DNA of 64,000 nt from the NCBI GenBank assembly GCA_963764955.1, contig CAVXVE010000040.1:1-64000 (forward strand), read 5' to 3'. The position numbers were made by a program, and so were the translations under genes. The notes beneath the pieces were generated by a model. It saw nothing but the letters and a program-made list of their open reading frames with translations. It was not told where the DNA came from and ran no database searches. Positions 44,536 through 53,537 of this stretch are shown piece after piece (the first letter of the stretch is position 1; each line of letters starts with the position of its first letter). The DNA comes from Roseiarcus sp963764955. GTDB taxonomy: Bacteria; Pseudomonadota; Alphaproteobacteria; Rhizobiales; Beijerinckiaceae.

Positions 44536-46191
44536 TTACGCCGGCCTCGAGAAGGCGATGTCGTCGTCGATCACCGCGCCCGGCCCGACCGGAACCCGTC
44601 GCGGATTCGGCTGATGGAGATTGTGGAAGGTGATATTGTCGCGGTGCACCTTGCGGAGAAAATCGCCGAACACGTCGATCGTCAATTGCTCGCCGGGGCA
44701 GCGCCGGTAGCCGAAGCCGAACGGCGCGAATCCGGCATAGTCGCAGAGCGGCGCCGGCTTGCCGTCGGTCACCGCGAACACGGTGCCGAAGCCGCTGTTG
44801 GTGATGTCGGTCTTGCGCCCGTCGCTGACCGGGAGCGTGGTGATATCGAACGGGCAGCGCGGCAGGCCGATCTGCTTGCATTTCGCCTCGTCGATCTCGG
44901 CGCTGGTCGCCACGCCGAGATAGCGCTCGGGGTCGAAACGGTCGGGCTCGTTCCACAGCCGGGTGTCGAAGCTCGTGTCGGTGTGGGGCGTGTTCATGTA
45001 CGAGTGCCGCTCGTAAGGCACGCCGAACTGGGCGAACGGGGAGCCGCCATAGAAAGACCCCGCCCGCGTATCGGTGATCGCGGAAATGCTGCCGCCATTC
45101 GGCGAGATGGTGCGGAAAAGCTCCATGACGAGAAGCTCAAGCGGCGTGTAGGGCTTCCCGTTGGCGTTGTCGAAGTCGCCGCTCATCGTCTTCTGGAAGG
45201 CCGCGCGCACCGCCGGGTCGCCGCCGTTCTCGTTGAGGCGGCTCATGACGCCGAAGATCGAATTGCCCCACTGGCTCAGCGCCACGAAATTGTGGAAGCA
45301 TTCGAAGACGACGTCCTTCTTGTCGAAATATTTCCCGTCGCCCGCGTTCTTGAGCCAGTAATAGGCGATCGTCTTGTCAGGGTCGGCGATCCGGCCGTTC
45401 TCGATGTCCTCGAGCCGCTCGTCGATCCATCGGGTCAGGAACGGGCGCAGCGCGCGCACGGTCATGTAGTTTTCGTAGACGATTTCGTCCAAAGGATTGC
45501 GATAGGCGAGCACCGTGTTGAAGGCCTCCCCGATCGCGCGGACCTGAGGCGGCACCGCGTCGCCCTTCACGCCGAGATGCAGATCCCAGTAGATGTCCCA
45601 GTAATCGTCGAGATAATGACGCATGAAGGGCTTGTCGGCGTGCTGCGGATCGAGGAGCTTGTCGAGAAAGTCGACGACCTTCGCCTGGTATTTCGGCGCG
45701 TAGAGGTCGGGGGTGACGCCGGCGAAATAGATGCGTTTGCGCAGGTTGTCGGGGCCGCGGTTCTCGAGCCCTTCGAGAAAGACGGTCACGCCGTCCGAGG
45801 GGGTCGGCTTCCAGTCTTCGTACAGCATCCCCCAGAAGTCCCACGGGATCGCGTCCTGTTTGGTGAGCGGCAGATCGATCATCGGCAGGATCGGGCGCTC
45901 GCCCGCGAATATGCTGCCGAGGAAGAACGGGACCACCGCATGCTCGACATAGGCGCGATCGAAATGGCTTGGAATGGTTGCGCGGAATTTGGCCAGCGCC
46001 GCCGAGAGGTCGGGCGCCTGGGGCGCCTCGGGCGCGGCGGAGGCCGGAGCGGAAAGCGCGCCGGCCGCGACGGCGGCGGCGCCAAAAAGGAGCGCGCGTC
46101 TCTCGACCGAGAACGGGGAGATCGGGTCGGGCCCTTTGCCGGGCTTGGAATCGTCGGAACTGGCGCCGGCGGCCCGTGGCTGCTCGGACAT
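44536..46191 (-). CDS. Cytochrome P450 with Tat-type signal sequence
   Basis: A 551-residue protein. The P450 signatures are the K-helix ExxR (ELFRTISP, Glu357/Arg360), the PERF-like NEPDRFDPERYL and the heme-binding loop FGFGYRRCPGEQLT, with axial ligand Cys498. Ahead of the domain, residues 29-52 form a twin-arginine leader (VERRALLFGAAAVAAGALSA, cut near ASAAPE). P450s are normally cytosolic in bacteria, so export across the inner membrane would be unusual. The family is not a common one; the long region FECFHNFVALSQWGNSIFGV between the leader and the ExxR may correspond to the I-helix without its usual AGxDT. The start at 46191 is inferred. A predicted outer-membrane protein follows directly. 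Confidence 0.82.
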   Translation of the reverse strand: MSEQPRAAGASSDDSKPGKGPDPISPFSVERRALLFGAAAVAAGALSAPASAAPEAPQAPDLSAALAKFRATIPSHFDRAYVEHAVVPFFLGSIFAGERPILPMIDLPLTKQDAIPWDFWGMLYEDWKPTPSDGVTVFLEGLENRGPDNLRKRIYFAGVTPDLYAPKYQAKVVDFLDKLLDPQHADKPFMRHYLDDYWDIYWDLHLGVKGDAVPPQVRAIGEAFNTVLAYRNPLDEIVYENYMTVRALRPFLTRWIDERLEDIENGRIADPDKTIAYYWLKNAGDGKYFDKKDVVFECFHNFVALSQWGNSIFGVMSRLNENGGDPAVRAAFQKTMSGDFDNANGKPYTPLELLVMELFRTISPNGGSISAITDTRAGSFYGGSPFAQFGVPYERHSYMNTPHTDTSFDTRLWNEPDRFDPERYLGVATSAEIDEAKCKQIGLPRCPFDITTLPVSDGRKTDITNSGFGTVFAVTDGKPAPLCDYAGFAPFGFGYRRCPGEQLTIDVFGDFLRKVHRDNITFHNLHQPNPRRVPVGPGAVIDDDIAFSRPA

Positions 46192-46366
46192 GTCATAACC
46201 TCCCGGAAAGCGGGGATTTCAACGAAAAATCAGGGTGAACGTCCGGCCGCCGCAATCCAACGTTCAGTTGGTCAAGTCGAGAGAGCGAATGCAGTCTACT
46301 CTAGTGTCGCGGGTCAACGGCGTCAAATCCCGCCGCCCCGTTTGTTTGTTTTAGGGCCGCGATAGA

Positions 46367-48079
46367 TTGACACAGCCGCGCCAAGACATTCCCGCCGCGC
46401 CCGCTGACGCTCGCCCGCCCTGGTTCGTCTTGCGTTCGTTTGCCGGCTGGCGCGCCCGCGATCTGAAGGCGGACGCCCTCGCTGGCCTGACGCTGGCCGC
46501 AGTCGCCATCCCCTCGCAAATGGCGACCGCCCGCCTCGCCGGGCTGCCATCGCGGATCGGCTTCTTCGCGCTTGCCGCGGGCGCGGTCGGGTTTGCGCTG
46601 TTCGGCGCGAGCCGGCGCCTTTCGGTCGGCGCGGATTCGACCATTGCGCCCATTTTTGCTGGCGCGCTGGCGGCGATCGCCGCGGCGGGGCCCGACCATT
46701 ACGCGACGGCAGCCGCGGCGCTGGCGCTGATGGTCGGGGTCATCCTCGTCTGCAGCGGCGCGCTCAGGCTTGGCTTCATCGCGGACCTCTTGTCCATCCC
46801 GGTTACGACTGGCTTTTTCGCCGGCATCGCCGGCCACATTCTGGTCTCTCAGGCGGCGCCGGTGCTGGGCCTCGAGCCGAGTCCGGGTCCGCTCGTGCAG
46901 CAGGCTGTGTCCCTGGTCGAGCACGTTCAGTCCGCCAATCCCTGGACATTGGTCATCGGCCTTGGCGTGCTCGCGATCATGTTCGCGGGCGAACGCTTAA
47001 GCCCCCGGTTTCCCGCGGCGCTGATCGCCCTCTGTCTCGCCGGCCTCATGACGGCGGCGCTTCATCTCGAGGCGCGCGGGGTGGCGACGCTCGGATCGCT
47101 TTCCGGCGCCCCGCCTCGTCTTTCGCTGCCGATGATCTCCTGGGAGGAGTTTCGCATCGTCGCGCCGCTCGCCCTGCTTATCGCGCTGGTGGTGATGGTG
47201 CAGACCGCCGCGACCACGCGTTCGTTCCCGGACAGCCCGGACGGACCCGACATCAATCGGGACTTCATCGGCGTTGGAGCCGCCAATGCGTTCGCTGGAT
47301 TCATCGGCGCTTTCCCGGTCGATGCGAGCCCCCCAAACACCGCGATCGTCGATGGGACCGGTGGCCGGTCGCAGCTCGGCGGGCTGATCGCGGCGGCGCT
47401 CGCGCTCGCCATTCTTCTCGTCGGGGGCCGCGCGCTCGCCCATGCGCCGTCCGCCGCGCTTGCGGGCCTCCTGCTCTTCATCGCGATGCGTCTCGTGCGC
47501 GTGAACGTGATCGCTGATCTCTGGCGGCGCAGCCCGGCGGAGTTCCTGCTGATTGTGGTCACTGCGCTTTCGATCCTCGCGCTCCCGATCGAGGAGGGCG
47601 TCGGCGTTGGCGTTTTATTGTCGGTGCTGCACGGCGTGTGGACGACGACGCGCGCGCAGGCCGTCGAATTCGAGCGTATACCCGGCACGTCGGTCTGGTG
47701 GCCGCGCGACGCGCAGACAAAAGGCGAATTTGTGCCGGGCGTGAGGGTGATCGCGCTCCAGGCGCCGCTGTCGTTTCTCAATGCCTATAATTTTCGCCGC
47801 GCCATCGAGCGCTTCGTCGATGACGAAATTCCGACGCGGCTGATCGTGATCGAGGCGAACGCGCTGGTCGAGATCGACTACACTGGCGCGGCGATGCTCG
47901 CCGATCTCATCCGCGGGCTGCGTTCGAGGGGCCTCGACGTCGCCATTGCCCGGCTCGAATCCGTGCGCGCGCAAGCAAGCTTCGAGCGACTCGGATTGTT
48001 CGCGCTGATCGGCCGCGACCACGTCTTCCGCAGCGTGCAGGAGGCGATCGACGCGCTGGCCGGGCCGGGCCCTGGGTGA
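46367..48079 (+). CDS. SulP family anion transporter with STAS domain
   Basis: A 570-residue inner-membrane protein. About eleven hydrophobic segments follow DLKADALAGLTLAAVAIPSQ, the characteristic SulP entry, with VGADSTIAPIFAGALAAIAA and NAFAGFIGAFPVDASPPNTA as further family marks. The C-terminal STAS domain (about residues 450-560) has VIALQAPLSFLNAYNFRRAI and VIEANALVEIDYTGAAMLAD. Substrates of the family include sulfate, bicarbonate and dicarboxylates; none can be assigned here. The start is a TTG at 46367 with AGGG upstream; no ATG gives a full N-terminus. It is divergent from the P450 gene, with 175 bases between them. Confidence 0.88.
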   Translation: MTQPRQDIPAAPADARPPWFVLRSFAGWRARDLKADALAGLTLAAVAIPSQMATARLAGLPSRIGFFALAAGAVGFALFGASRRLSVGADSTIAPIFAGALAAIAAAGPDHYATAAAALALMVGVILVCSGALRLGFIADLLSIPVTTGFFAGIAGHILVSQAAPVLGLEPSPGPLVQQAVSLVEHVQSANPWTLVIGLGVLAIMFAGERLSPRFPAALIALCLAGLMTAALHLEARGVATLGSLSGAPPRLSLPMISWEEFRIVAPLALLIALVVMVQTAATTRSFPDSPDGPDINRDFIGVGAANAFAGFIGAFPVDASPPNTAIVDGTGGRSQLGGLIAAALALAILLVGGRALAHAPSAALAGLLLFIAMRLVRVNVIADLWRRSPAEFLLIVVTALSILALPIEEGVGVGVLLSVLHGVWTTTRAQAVEFERIPGTSVWWPRDAQTKGEFVPGVRVIALQAPLSFLNAYNFRRAIERFVDDEIPTRLIVIEANALVEIDYTGAAMLADLIRGLRSRGLDVAIARLESVRAQASFERLGLFALIGRDHVFRSVQEAIDALAGPGPG

Positions 48080-48213
48080 CGCGCCTTCGCGCGCTTGATT
48101 TTTGCGCCCCGTCAAATCGCGGTATGGTGGGCGAAGCCGTCGCGGCGCGGCGCCCGTTGAGCGCTGGCGTCCATCGCGGCTTTCAGGATCCTGACCCCGC
48201 GAGCGCGCTTTCC

Positions 48214-48744
48214 ATGGCGGACATTCCCATCGGCGTCCTCACCATATCCGATCGCGCCTCGCGAGGCGTGTATGAGGACAAGGGGGGCCCGGGCGTCGAG
48301 GCGGCGCTGAAGGAGCTTCTGGCCACCCCCTGGCGCTCCGAACGGCGCCTCGTCCCCGACGAGCGGCCGGCGATCGAAGCGGCGCTGATCGCGCTTGCCG
48401 ACGGCGCGCGCTGCCCGCTCATCCTCACCACCGGCGGCACGGGGCCCGCGCCCCGCGACGTGACCCCGGAAGCGACGGAAGCGGTCTGCGACCGCATGCT
48501 GCCCGGTTTCGGGGAGCTCATGCGCCTCAAAAGCCTGGCCGAGGTTCCGACCGCCATCCTGTCGCGCCAGGTCGCCGGGACGCGCGGTTCGAGCCTTATC
48601 ATCAATCTGCCGGGCAAGCCGGCGGCGATCCGCACCTGCCTCGACGCCGTGTTCGCCGCCGTTCCCTATTGCATCGACCTGATCGGTGGCCCCCGCCTGG
48701 ACACGAACCCCCAGTTCTGCACGGCCTTCCGGCCCAGGGCGTGA
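48214..48744 (+). CDS. mog: Molybdopterin adenylyltransferase
   Basis: Activates molybdopterin with ATP before molybdenum insertion. The 176-residue product has IGVLTISDRASRGVYEDKGG, LILTTGGTGPAPRDVTPEAT and SLIINLPGKPAAIRTCLDAV, the hallmarks of Mog/MoaB. GTGPAPRDVTPEA rather than GTGFS-type text favours Mog. The ATG at 48214 fits the family start (MADIPIGVLTISDRA); the open frame extends upstream to 48076 but has no homology there. It stands alone between a transporter gene and proA. Confidence 0.9.
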   Translation: MADIPIGVLTISDRASRGVYEDKGGPGVEAALKELLATPWRSERRLVPDERPAIEAALIALADGARCPLILTTGGTGPAPRDVTPEATEAVCDRMLPGFGELMRLKSLAEVPTAILSRQVAGTRGSSLIINLPGKPAAIRTCLDAVFAAVPYCIDLIGGPRLDTNPQFCTAFRPRA

Positions 48745-48918
48745 AGCGGACGCGGCGGAACATACTACGCCTTGTAACCGTTGGCCTTGAGCGCCGATGG
48801 CGGGACCGGACGCCGTCCGTGTCCCGCGCGCTTCCAGCGCCGGAATGTCAAATTGGGGGAATAGTCTTTTGTCCAACCGCCCCCTAAATCAGGAGGGTGG
48901 CGGAGCGTTGAGAGTCTC

Positions 48919-50208
48919 ATGTCGGTCGTCAAGATGTTCGAGCCGGAAGCCGATATTCGCGCCGCGATGCGCGAAATCGGGATGAAGGCGCGCGCCGCAG
49001 CGCGTGAGCTCGCCAACGCGCCGGCGGAGAGGAAGAACCGCGCGCTTGCCGCCGCGGCGCGAATCTTGCGTGAAAGCGCGGGCGAAATTCTGGCCGCCAA
49101 TGAGCTCGATTGCGCGGACGCGCGAGCCAAGGGCTTGAGCGCGGCGCTGGTCGACCGGCTTTCGCTCAATCCGGCGCGGATCGAGGCGATCGCGCGCGGG
49201 CTCGAGGAGGTCGCCGCCCTGCCCGATCCGGTCGGGCGGGTGCTGGCGCGGTACACCCGTCCCAATGGCCTCGTCATCGAGCGCGTGGCGACGCCGCTCG
49301 GAGTCGTCGGGGTCATCTACGAGAGTAGGCCCAATGTGACCGCGGACGCCGGCGCGCTCTGTCTCAAGAGCGGCAACGCGGTGGTGCTGCGCGGCGGCTC
49401 GGACTCTTTTCGCTCCTCGGCCGCCATTCACGGCTGCCTGGTCATGGGCTTAAGGGAGGCCGGACTGCCGGAGACGGCGATTTCACGCGCCCCCTTCGCC
49501 GCGCGCGAGGCTGTCGGCGAGATGCTGAAGGGCCTTGGCGGCGCGCTCGACGTGATCGTGCCGCGCGGCGGAAAGAGCCTGGTCGATCGCGTTCAGCGCG
49601 AGGCGCGGGTGCCGGTGTTCGCTCATCTCGAAGGCGTCGTGCATGTCTATGTCGACCGGGCGGCCGATTTTGACAAGGCGCTGAAGATCGTCGTCAACGC
49701 CAAGATGCGGCGCACCGGCGTCTGCGGCGCGGCGGAGACGCTGCTGGTGCATCGCGCTGTCGCCCCGTTCCTGCTCTCCCCGCTGATCGACGCCCTGATC
49801 AAGGCCGGCTGCGCGGTGCGCGGCGACGCGGCGGCGCGCGAGGCCAATTCCAGGGTGACGGCGGCGAGCGAAGAGGACTGGAGCACGGAATATCTCGACG
49901 CGATCATCACGGTTGGGGTCGTCGACAGTCTCGATACGGCGATCAACCATATCGAGACTTACGGCTCGCATCACACGGACTGCATCGTGACCGAGGACAA
50001 GGCGGCGGCGGAGCGCTTCCTCAAGGAGGTCAATTCGGCGATTGTCATGCACAACGCCTCGACCCAGTTCGCCGACGGGGGCGAGTTCGGCTTCGGGGCC
50101 GAGATCGGCATCGCCACCGGACGGATGCACGCGCGCGGCCCAGTCGGGGTCGAGCAGCTCTGCACCTTCAAATACCGGGTGCGGGGCGAAGGGCAGCTGC
50201 GGCCCTGA
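48919..50208 (+). CDS. proA: Gamma-glutamyl phosphate reductase
   Basis: The second step of proline synthesis, reducing gamma-glutamyl phosphate to glutamate semialdehyde. The 429-residue product spans the whole family. Landmarks are GVVGVIYESRPNVTADAGAL, LKSGNAVVLRGGSDSFRSSA, the IVPRGGKSLVDRVQREARVP segment and the catalytic Cys in KMRRTGVCGAAETLLVHRAV. The end SHHTDCIVTEDKAAAERFLK and FGFGAEIGIATGRMHARGPV also fit. The start follows GGAGGG-type sequence at a suitable distance. proB is not in the window. Confidence 0.95.
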   Translation: MSVVKMFEPEADIRAAMREIGMKARAAARELANAPAERKNRALAAAARILRESAGEILAANELDCADARAKGLSAALVDRLSLNPARIEAIARGLEEVAALPDPVGRVLARYTRPNGLVIERVATPLGVVGVIYESRPNVTADAGALCLKSGNAVVLRGGSDSFRSSAAIHGCLVMGLREAGLPETAISRAPFAAREAVGEMLKGLGGALDVIVPRGGKSLVDRVQREARVPVFAHLEGVVHVYVDRAADFDKALKIVVNAKMRRTGVCGAAETLLVHRAVAPFLLSPLIDALIKAGCAVRGDAAAREANSRVTAASEEDWSTEYLDAIITVGVVDSLDTAINHIETYGSHHTDCIVTEDKAAAERFLKEVNSAIVMHNASTQFADGGEFGFGAEIGIATGRMHARGPVGVEQLCTFKYRVRGEGQLRP

Positions 50209-50430
50209 GACTCCCGCCGACGGCCGTCTAGCGGCGTTTTAGCGGCGCCGATCAATTGTTTCAACGGCTTGAGGGGCGGTTTAGTTCCGCGCTTTCCGGA
50301 GGCCCGCCGGGGTCCCAACTCCGGGCGAAGGCGGGCCCGACGCGATCGGCAGCGAAGGCCCAAAAAATTTGGGGGCTCCCCCCTTGCGTCATCAGGCGCG
50401 AAAGATATATCTTCTTCTACGACATATCGT

Positions 50431-50470
50431 GACATGTCTCATTGAGATATGTCTTAATCCGATATGTCTT
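50431..50470 (+). promoter_or_regulatory. Three 15-bp-spaced repeats before the PadR regulator gene
   Basis: GACATGTCTC (50431), GATATGTCTT (50446) and GATATGTCTT (50461) are spaced exactly 15 bases apart, start to start. The last ends 20 bases before the regulator's start codon. Just upstream are related inverted words (GACATATCG at 50421, AGATATATCT at 50403). This is a likely binding array for the PadR protein, which probably controls its own gene. Confidence 0.7.
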
Positions 50471-50490
50471 GGAACGAAAGGAGTCATACA

Positions 50491-51054
50491 ATGTTCCATC
50501 GTCATTTTGACGACCATATGCGCTTCGCCCACGGGGGCTTCGGCCACGGTCCGTTTCGCGGCTGGCGTTCTCGCGGCGGCGGCTTCGGCGGCCGGGAAGG
50601 CCGGATGTTCGACGGCGGCGAGCTCAAATTCGTGATCCTGGCGCTCGTGGCCGAGAAGCCGCGCTACGGCTACGAGATCATCAAGGAGCTCGGCGAGCGT
50701 GTCGGAGGCGACTATTCGCCAAGCCCCGGCGTCGTCTATCCGACGCTGACCATGCTCGAAGAGATGGGTTACGCGAGCGCCAGCCAGGACCCGCAGGGGC
50801 GCAAGCTTTATGCGGTCACCGCGGAGGGCGAGAAGGTCCTCGCCGAGAACAAGGCCCAGGTCGACGCCATCTTCGAACGCTTCGGCGATCGCGACGAGAG
50901 CCGCGGGGCCGGCTTCGTCTCGGTCAAGCGGGCGATGCTCAATCTGCGCTCGGCGCTTCAACTGCGCCTGCGCGGCCGCGCCGCCACCCCCGAGCAGATC
51001 CAGGCGATCGTCGACGCCCTCGACGCGGCGGCCAAGGCGATCGAGCGCGCATGA
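50491..51054 (+). CDS. PadR family regulator with His/Gly-rich N-terminus (YqjI-like)
   Basis: A 187-residue regulator from the ATG at 50491, eight bases after AAAGGAG; a frame-consistent ATG at 50464 lies inside the operator repeats and lacks a ribosome-binding site. The first 45 residues are rich in His, Gly and Arg (FHRHFDDHMRFAHGGFGHGP). The winged-helix PadR domain follows (ELKFVILALVAEKPRYGYEI, IKELGERVGGDYSPSPGVVY, PTLTMLEEMGYASASQ), with a dimerising C-terminal helix. The layout resembles E. coli YqjI, a nickel/iron-responsive repressor, so metal sensing through the His-rich tail is plausible but not shown. Target genes other than itself are not obvious. Confidence 0.88.
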   Translation: MFHRHFDDHMRFAHGGFGHGPFRGWRSRGGGFGGREGRMFDGGELKFVILALVAEKPRYGYEIIKELGERVGGDYSPSPGVVYPTLTMLEEMGYASASQDPQGRKLYAVTAEGEKVLAENKAQVDAIFERFGDRDESRGAGFVSVKRAMLNLRSALQLRLRGRAATPEQIQAIVDALDAAAKAIERA

Positions 51055-51139
51055 CGGCAAGCGAGGGGCCGCATAGGGAAAAATACGGATTGCGGGGCGT
51101 GGCGGGGCTCCCTATCTCGGGCTCTTGCGCACGCGATCC

Positions 51140-51472
51140 ATGACCTCTTTCGACGCTATCCCTTACGCCCATCCGGAACGGCGGCTCCGGCGGCTTCTCC
51201 GCCGGCTGCCGAGCCGGATGCAGGCCGTCACCCGGTGGCTCAGAAAGCCCGCGTCGCGCTGGGCGCGTATTCCCGCGGGTGTCTTGTTGATCATCGGCGG
51301 CTGCCTCGCCATCCTGCCGGTGTTCGGCCTCTGGATGGTGCCGCTTGGGCTCATGCTGCTGGCCGACGACATTCCGCCGTTGCGGCGCTTCCGCGACCGC
51401 GCGCTCCACTGGCTCGAGCGGCGCAGGCCGCACTGGTTCGCCGCCGCTGGCGCCAGGACGCCGGGAGGCTGA
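51140..51472 (+). CDS. Small PGPGW-type transmembrane protein
   Basis: A 110-residue product (MTSFDAIPYAHPERRLRRLL start at 51140). It is very basic, with one hydrophobic hairpin (IPAGVLLIIGGCLAILPVFG, then LWMVPLGLMLLADDIPPLRR). This core is found in small alphaproteobacterial proteins often mislabelled as tryptophan synthase beta-like. It lies 85 bases after the PadR gene on the same strand. Function unknown; inner membrane. Confidence 0.65.
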   Translation: MTSFDAIPYAHPERRLRRLLRRLPSRMQAVTRWLRKPASRWARIPAGVLLIIGGCLAILPVFGLWMVPLGLMLLADDIPPLRRFRDRALHWLERRRPHWFAAAGARTPGG

Positions 51473-51794
51473 CGCCCTCGCGCCACGACAGCTTGGACAA
51501 CAGTTCCTTGCAGAAAATCAGAAACCAGTCTAGGCTCGCTTCATGGACAATTCTAGCGCTTCCGCAAGTCCAGGACGACAAGCGCCTGTCGTGGCGACTT
51601 GTCACGTCGGGAGAAAGCGCGACGAAAAATAATTCGCGGAAAATCGCGTGTAACCCATTGATAAGTCTAGATTCGGACGAAGAGAATCCAAGGAAATCCA
51701 AGCTTTTCCAACCCCCATAATCGGGGGGATTCAAGCGGAAACAGCCAGCGCCCAAGAAAATCCAAATGGGGAGGGCGAAGCGGCTCGCCGCGCG
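51473..51794. other. Intergenic region, convergent genes
   Basis: About 320 bases between two converging genes. It is more AT-rich than its surroundings. A short CCCCC-ATAATC-GGGGG hairpin lies near 51711-51727, without a clear T-run. No gene or RNA is recognised. Confidence 0.4.
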
Positions 51795-53234
51795 TCACAC
51801 GTATCTGATCGTGGTGAACATGCCCGCTTCCATGTGGTAGAGCAGGTGGCAGTGGAGCGCCCACCAGCCCGGATTTAAGGCGTCGAACGCCACCACGACC
51901 CGCCGGCCGGGCGTGATCAGAACCGTGTCGCGCATCGCGCCGGGAAATCGCTTGCCGTCGATCTCCACCACCTGAAACTCATGCCCGTGCAGGTGCATCG
52001 GGTGAGGCATCGGCGTCCGATTGACGAAGACGAGCTCGACCCGCTCGCCCTTCGCCACTGGCAGCGGGGGGACGTCCTTGTTCCAGACGACGTTGTTGAT
52101 CGACCAGACATAGCCGGCCATCTCGCCGGTGAGGTTCAGCGTATGGACGCGGTCGGCCTTGCGCGGGGCCAGCGGCTTCTCGGCGCGCAGGGTGCGTTCG
52201 AGATCGAGGGTCAGGGCGGGCGACGGCGCTTGCGCCGCGTCAGCGATTCGGGCGATCGGGGCGGCGCCGGCGACGAGCACGATTCCCGTCCGCTTCCGCT
52301 CGCCCTCGACCTCAGCGAGCACCGGATAGGCGCCGGGGCCGGGCGGAAGGTTCAGGCGGATATCGAGCCGCTGCGCGACCGCGACCGGGAACCGGCCGGC
52401 GCGTATCGGCGCAACGGGCCGTCCGTCGACGGCGATCAGTTCACCCTCGAGCGCGCCAAGGCGCACGTGGAAGGCGCTCATCGACGAACCGTTGATGACG
52501 CGAAGAAGCACCCGGCCGCCCGGCTCGACCTTGACGATTTCGGGATCGGCGAGCGTGCGGCCATTGGCGAGGAAGGCGTCGTATTTGACGTCGTTGAGGT
52601 CGGGCGCGGGTTTGCCGCTCGGGGTCGCCGCCTTCATACCCGCCATGGAAGCCATGGCGCCGGCCGGCTTCCCCATGCCGGCCATCGAGCCCGATTTCTT
52701 GAGGTTTTCTAAGATCTGTTCGGACGGCGTGAAGCTGAAATCGGCCAGCATCACAACGACCTCCTGCTGGTCGGCGCGGTCGCGCTCGTCGTGGATGATG
52801 AGCGGCGCTGTCATCAGCCGCTGCTCCTGCAGCCCCTGATGCGAGTGCATCCAGAACGTGCCGCCGAAGTTCAAGGGGAAGTCGTAGTCCGCGCTGCCGC
52901 CCGCCGGGATTGGCGGACCGGAAATCCCCGGCACGCCGTCCTGCCGCCACGGCGGCGTCATCCCGTGCCAATGGATGAGGCTTTCTTCGCCGATGCCGTT
53001 CTCGACGCGCACGCGGAAGGGCTTGCCGACTTCGGTGGTGAGCCCGAACGTCCCGTTTGGCTGTCGAATGGCGTAGACCGACGCTGTCTTTCCGTTCACC
53101 TCGATATCGCGTCGCTCAAGACGCAGGATCGTCGGCGCCTGGCCGCTGTCTCTCGAAGTTTGGGCCTTGGCGCGGATCGGCGGCGCGGCCAGGACCGCAA
53201 CGCCGCCTTGGAGAAGTGCGCGACGGGATATCAT
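51795..53234 (-). CDS. Multicopper oxidase with Tat signal and Met-rich insert
   Basis: A 479-residue periplasmic oxidase. A twin-arginine leader (ISRRALLQGGVAVLAAPPIR) precedes three cupredoxin domains. Copper-binding segments are IHWHGMTPPWRQDG, FWMHSHQG, HPMHLHGHEFQV and the type 1/3 signature HCHLLYHMEAGM. A Met-rich insert (GSMAGMGKPAGAMASMAGMK) at about residues 186-207 resembles the copper-binding inserts of CueO/CopA-type enzymes. Probable role: oxidation of Cu(I) or of phenolic/organic substrates, giving copper tolerance. The start at 53234 has GAGG upstream. No copper regulator or CopB is adjacent. Confidence 0.9.
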   Translation of the reverse strand: MISRRALLQGGVAVLAAPPIRAKAQTSRDSGQAPTILRLERRDIEVNGKTASVYAIRQPNGTFGLTTEVGKPFRVRVENGIGEESLIHWHGMTPPWRQDGVPGISGPPIPAGGSADYDFPLNFGGTFWMHSHQGLQEQRLMTAPLIIHDERDRADQQEVVVMLADFSFTPSEQILENLKKSGSMAGMGKPAGAMASMAGMKAATPSGKPAPDLNDVKYDAFLANGRTLADPEIVKVEPGGRVLLRVINGSSMSAFHVRLGALEGELIAVDGRPVAPIRAGRFPVAVAQRLDIRLNLPPGPGAYPVLAEVEGERKRTGIVLVAGAAPIARIADAAQAPSPALTLDLERTLRAEKPLAPRKADRVHTLNLTGEMAGYVWSINNVVWNKDVPPLPVAKGERVELVFVNRTPMPHPMHLHGHEFQVVEIDGKRFPGAMRDTVLITPGRRVVVAFDALNPGWWALHCHLLYHMEAGMFTTIRYV

Positions 53235-53537
53235 GCAAGGCGCCTCAGTCGACTTCACCCTTGGACGAGCGCGTTTTGACAGTTACCAACCTTCTATTCG
53301 AAATGGAACTTCTAAGGCCGGTTGTTTGCGCGTGAATGACAAAAGGCGCGCGACAGACGGAACGGTCGGCAGCCAAAACTCTGAACATGTTTCGTGAGCC
53401 GAAAACCCGAGAACAATTGACTTCCGGACCTTTCTGACCCATCTCTTAGGCTCCGCAGAGCCTGGCTCTGGTCGGGGGGATAACGCGTGCGTCCTTGAGG
53501 GCGGCGCAATCTCAGACGCAAACCAAAGGAGAGTTCT

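Noticed and set aside
44614..46365. A 583-codon plus-strand frame opposite the P450
   Set aside because: No motifs and low-complexity composition, while the minus strand encodes complete P450 signatures.
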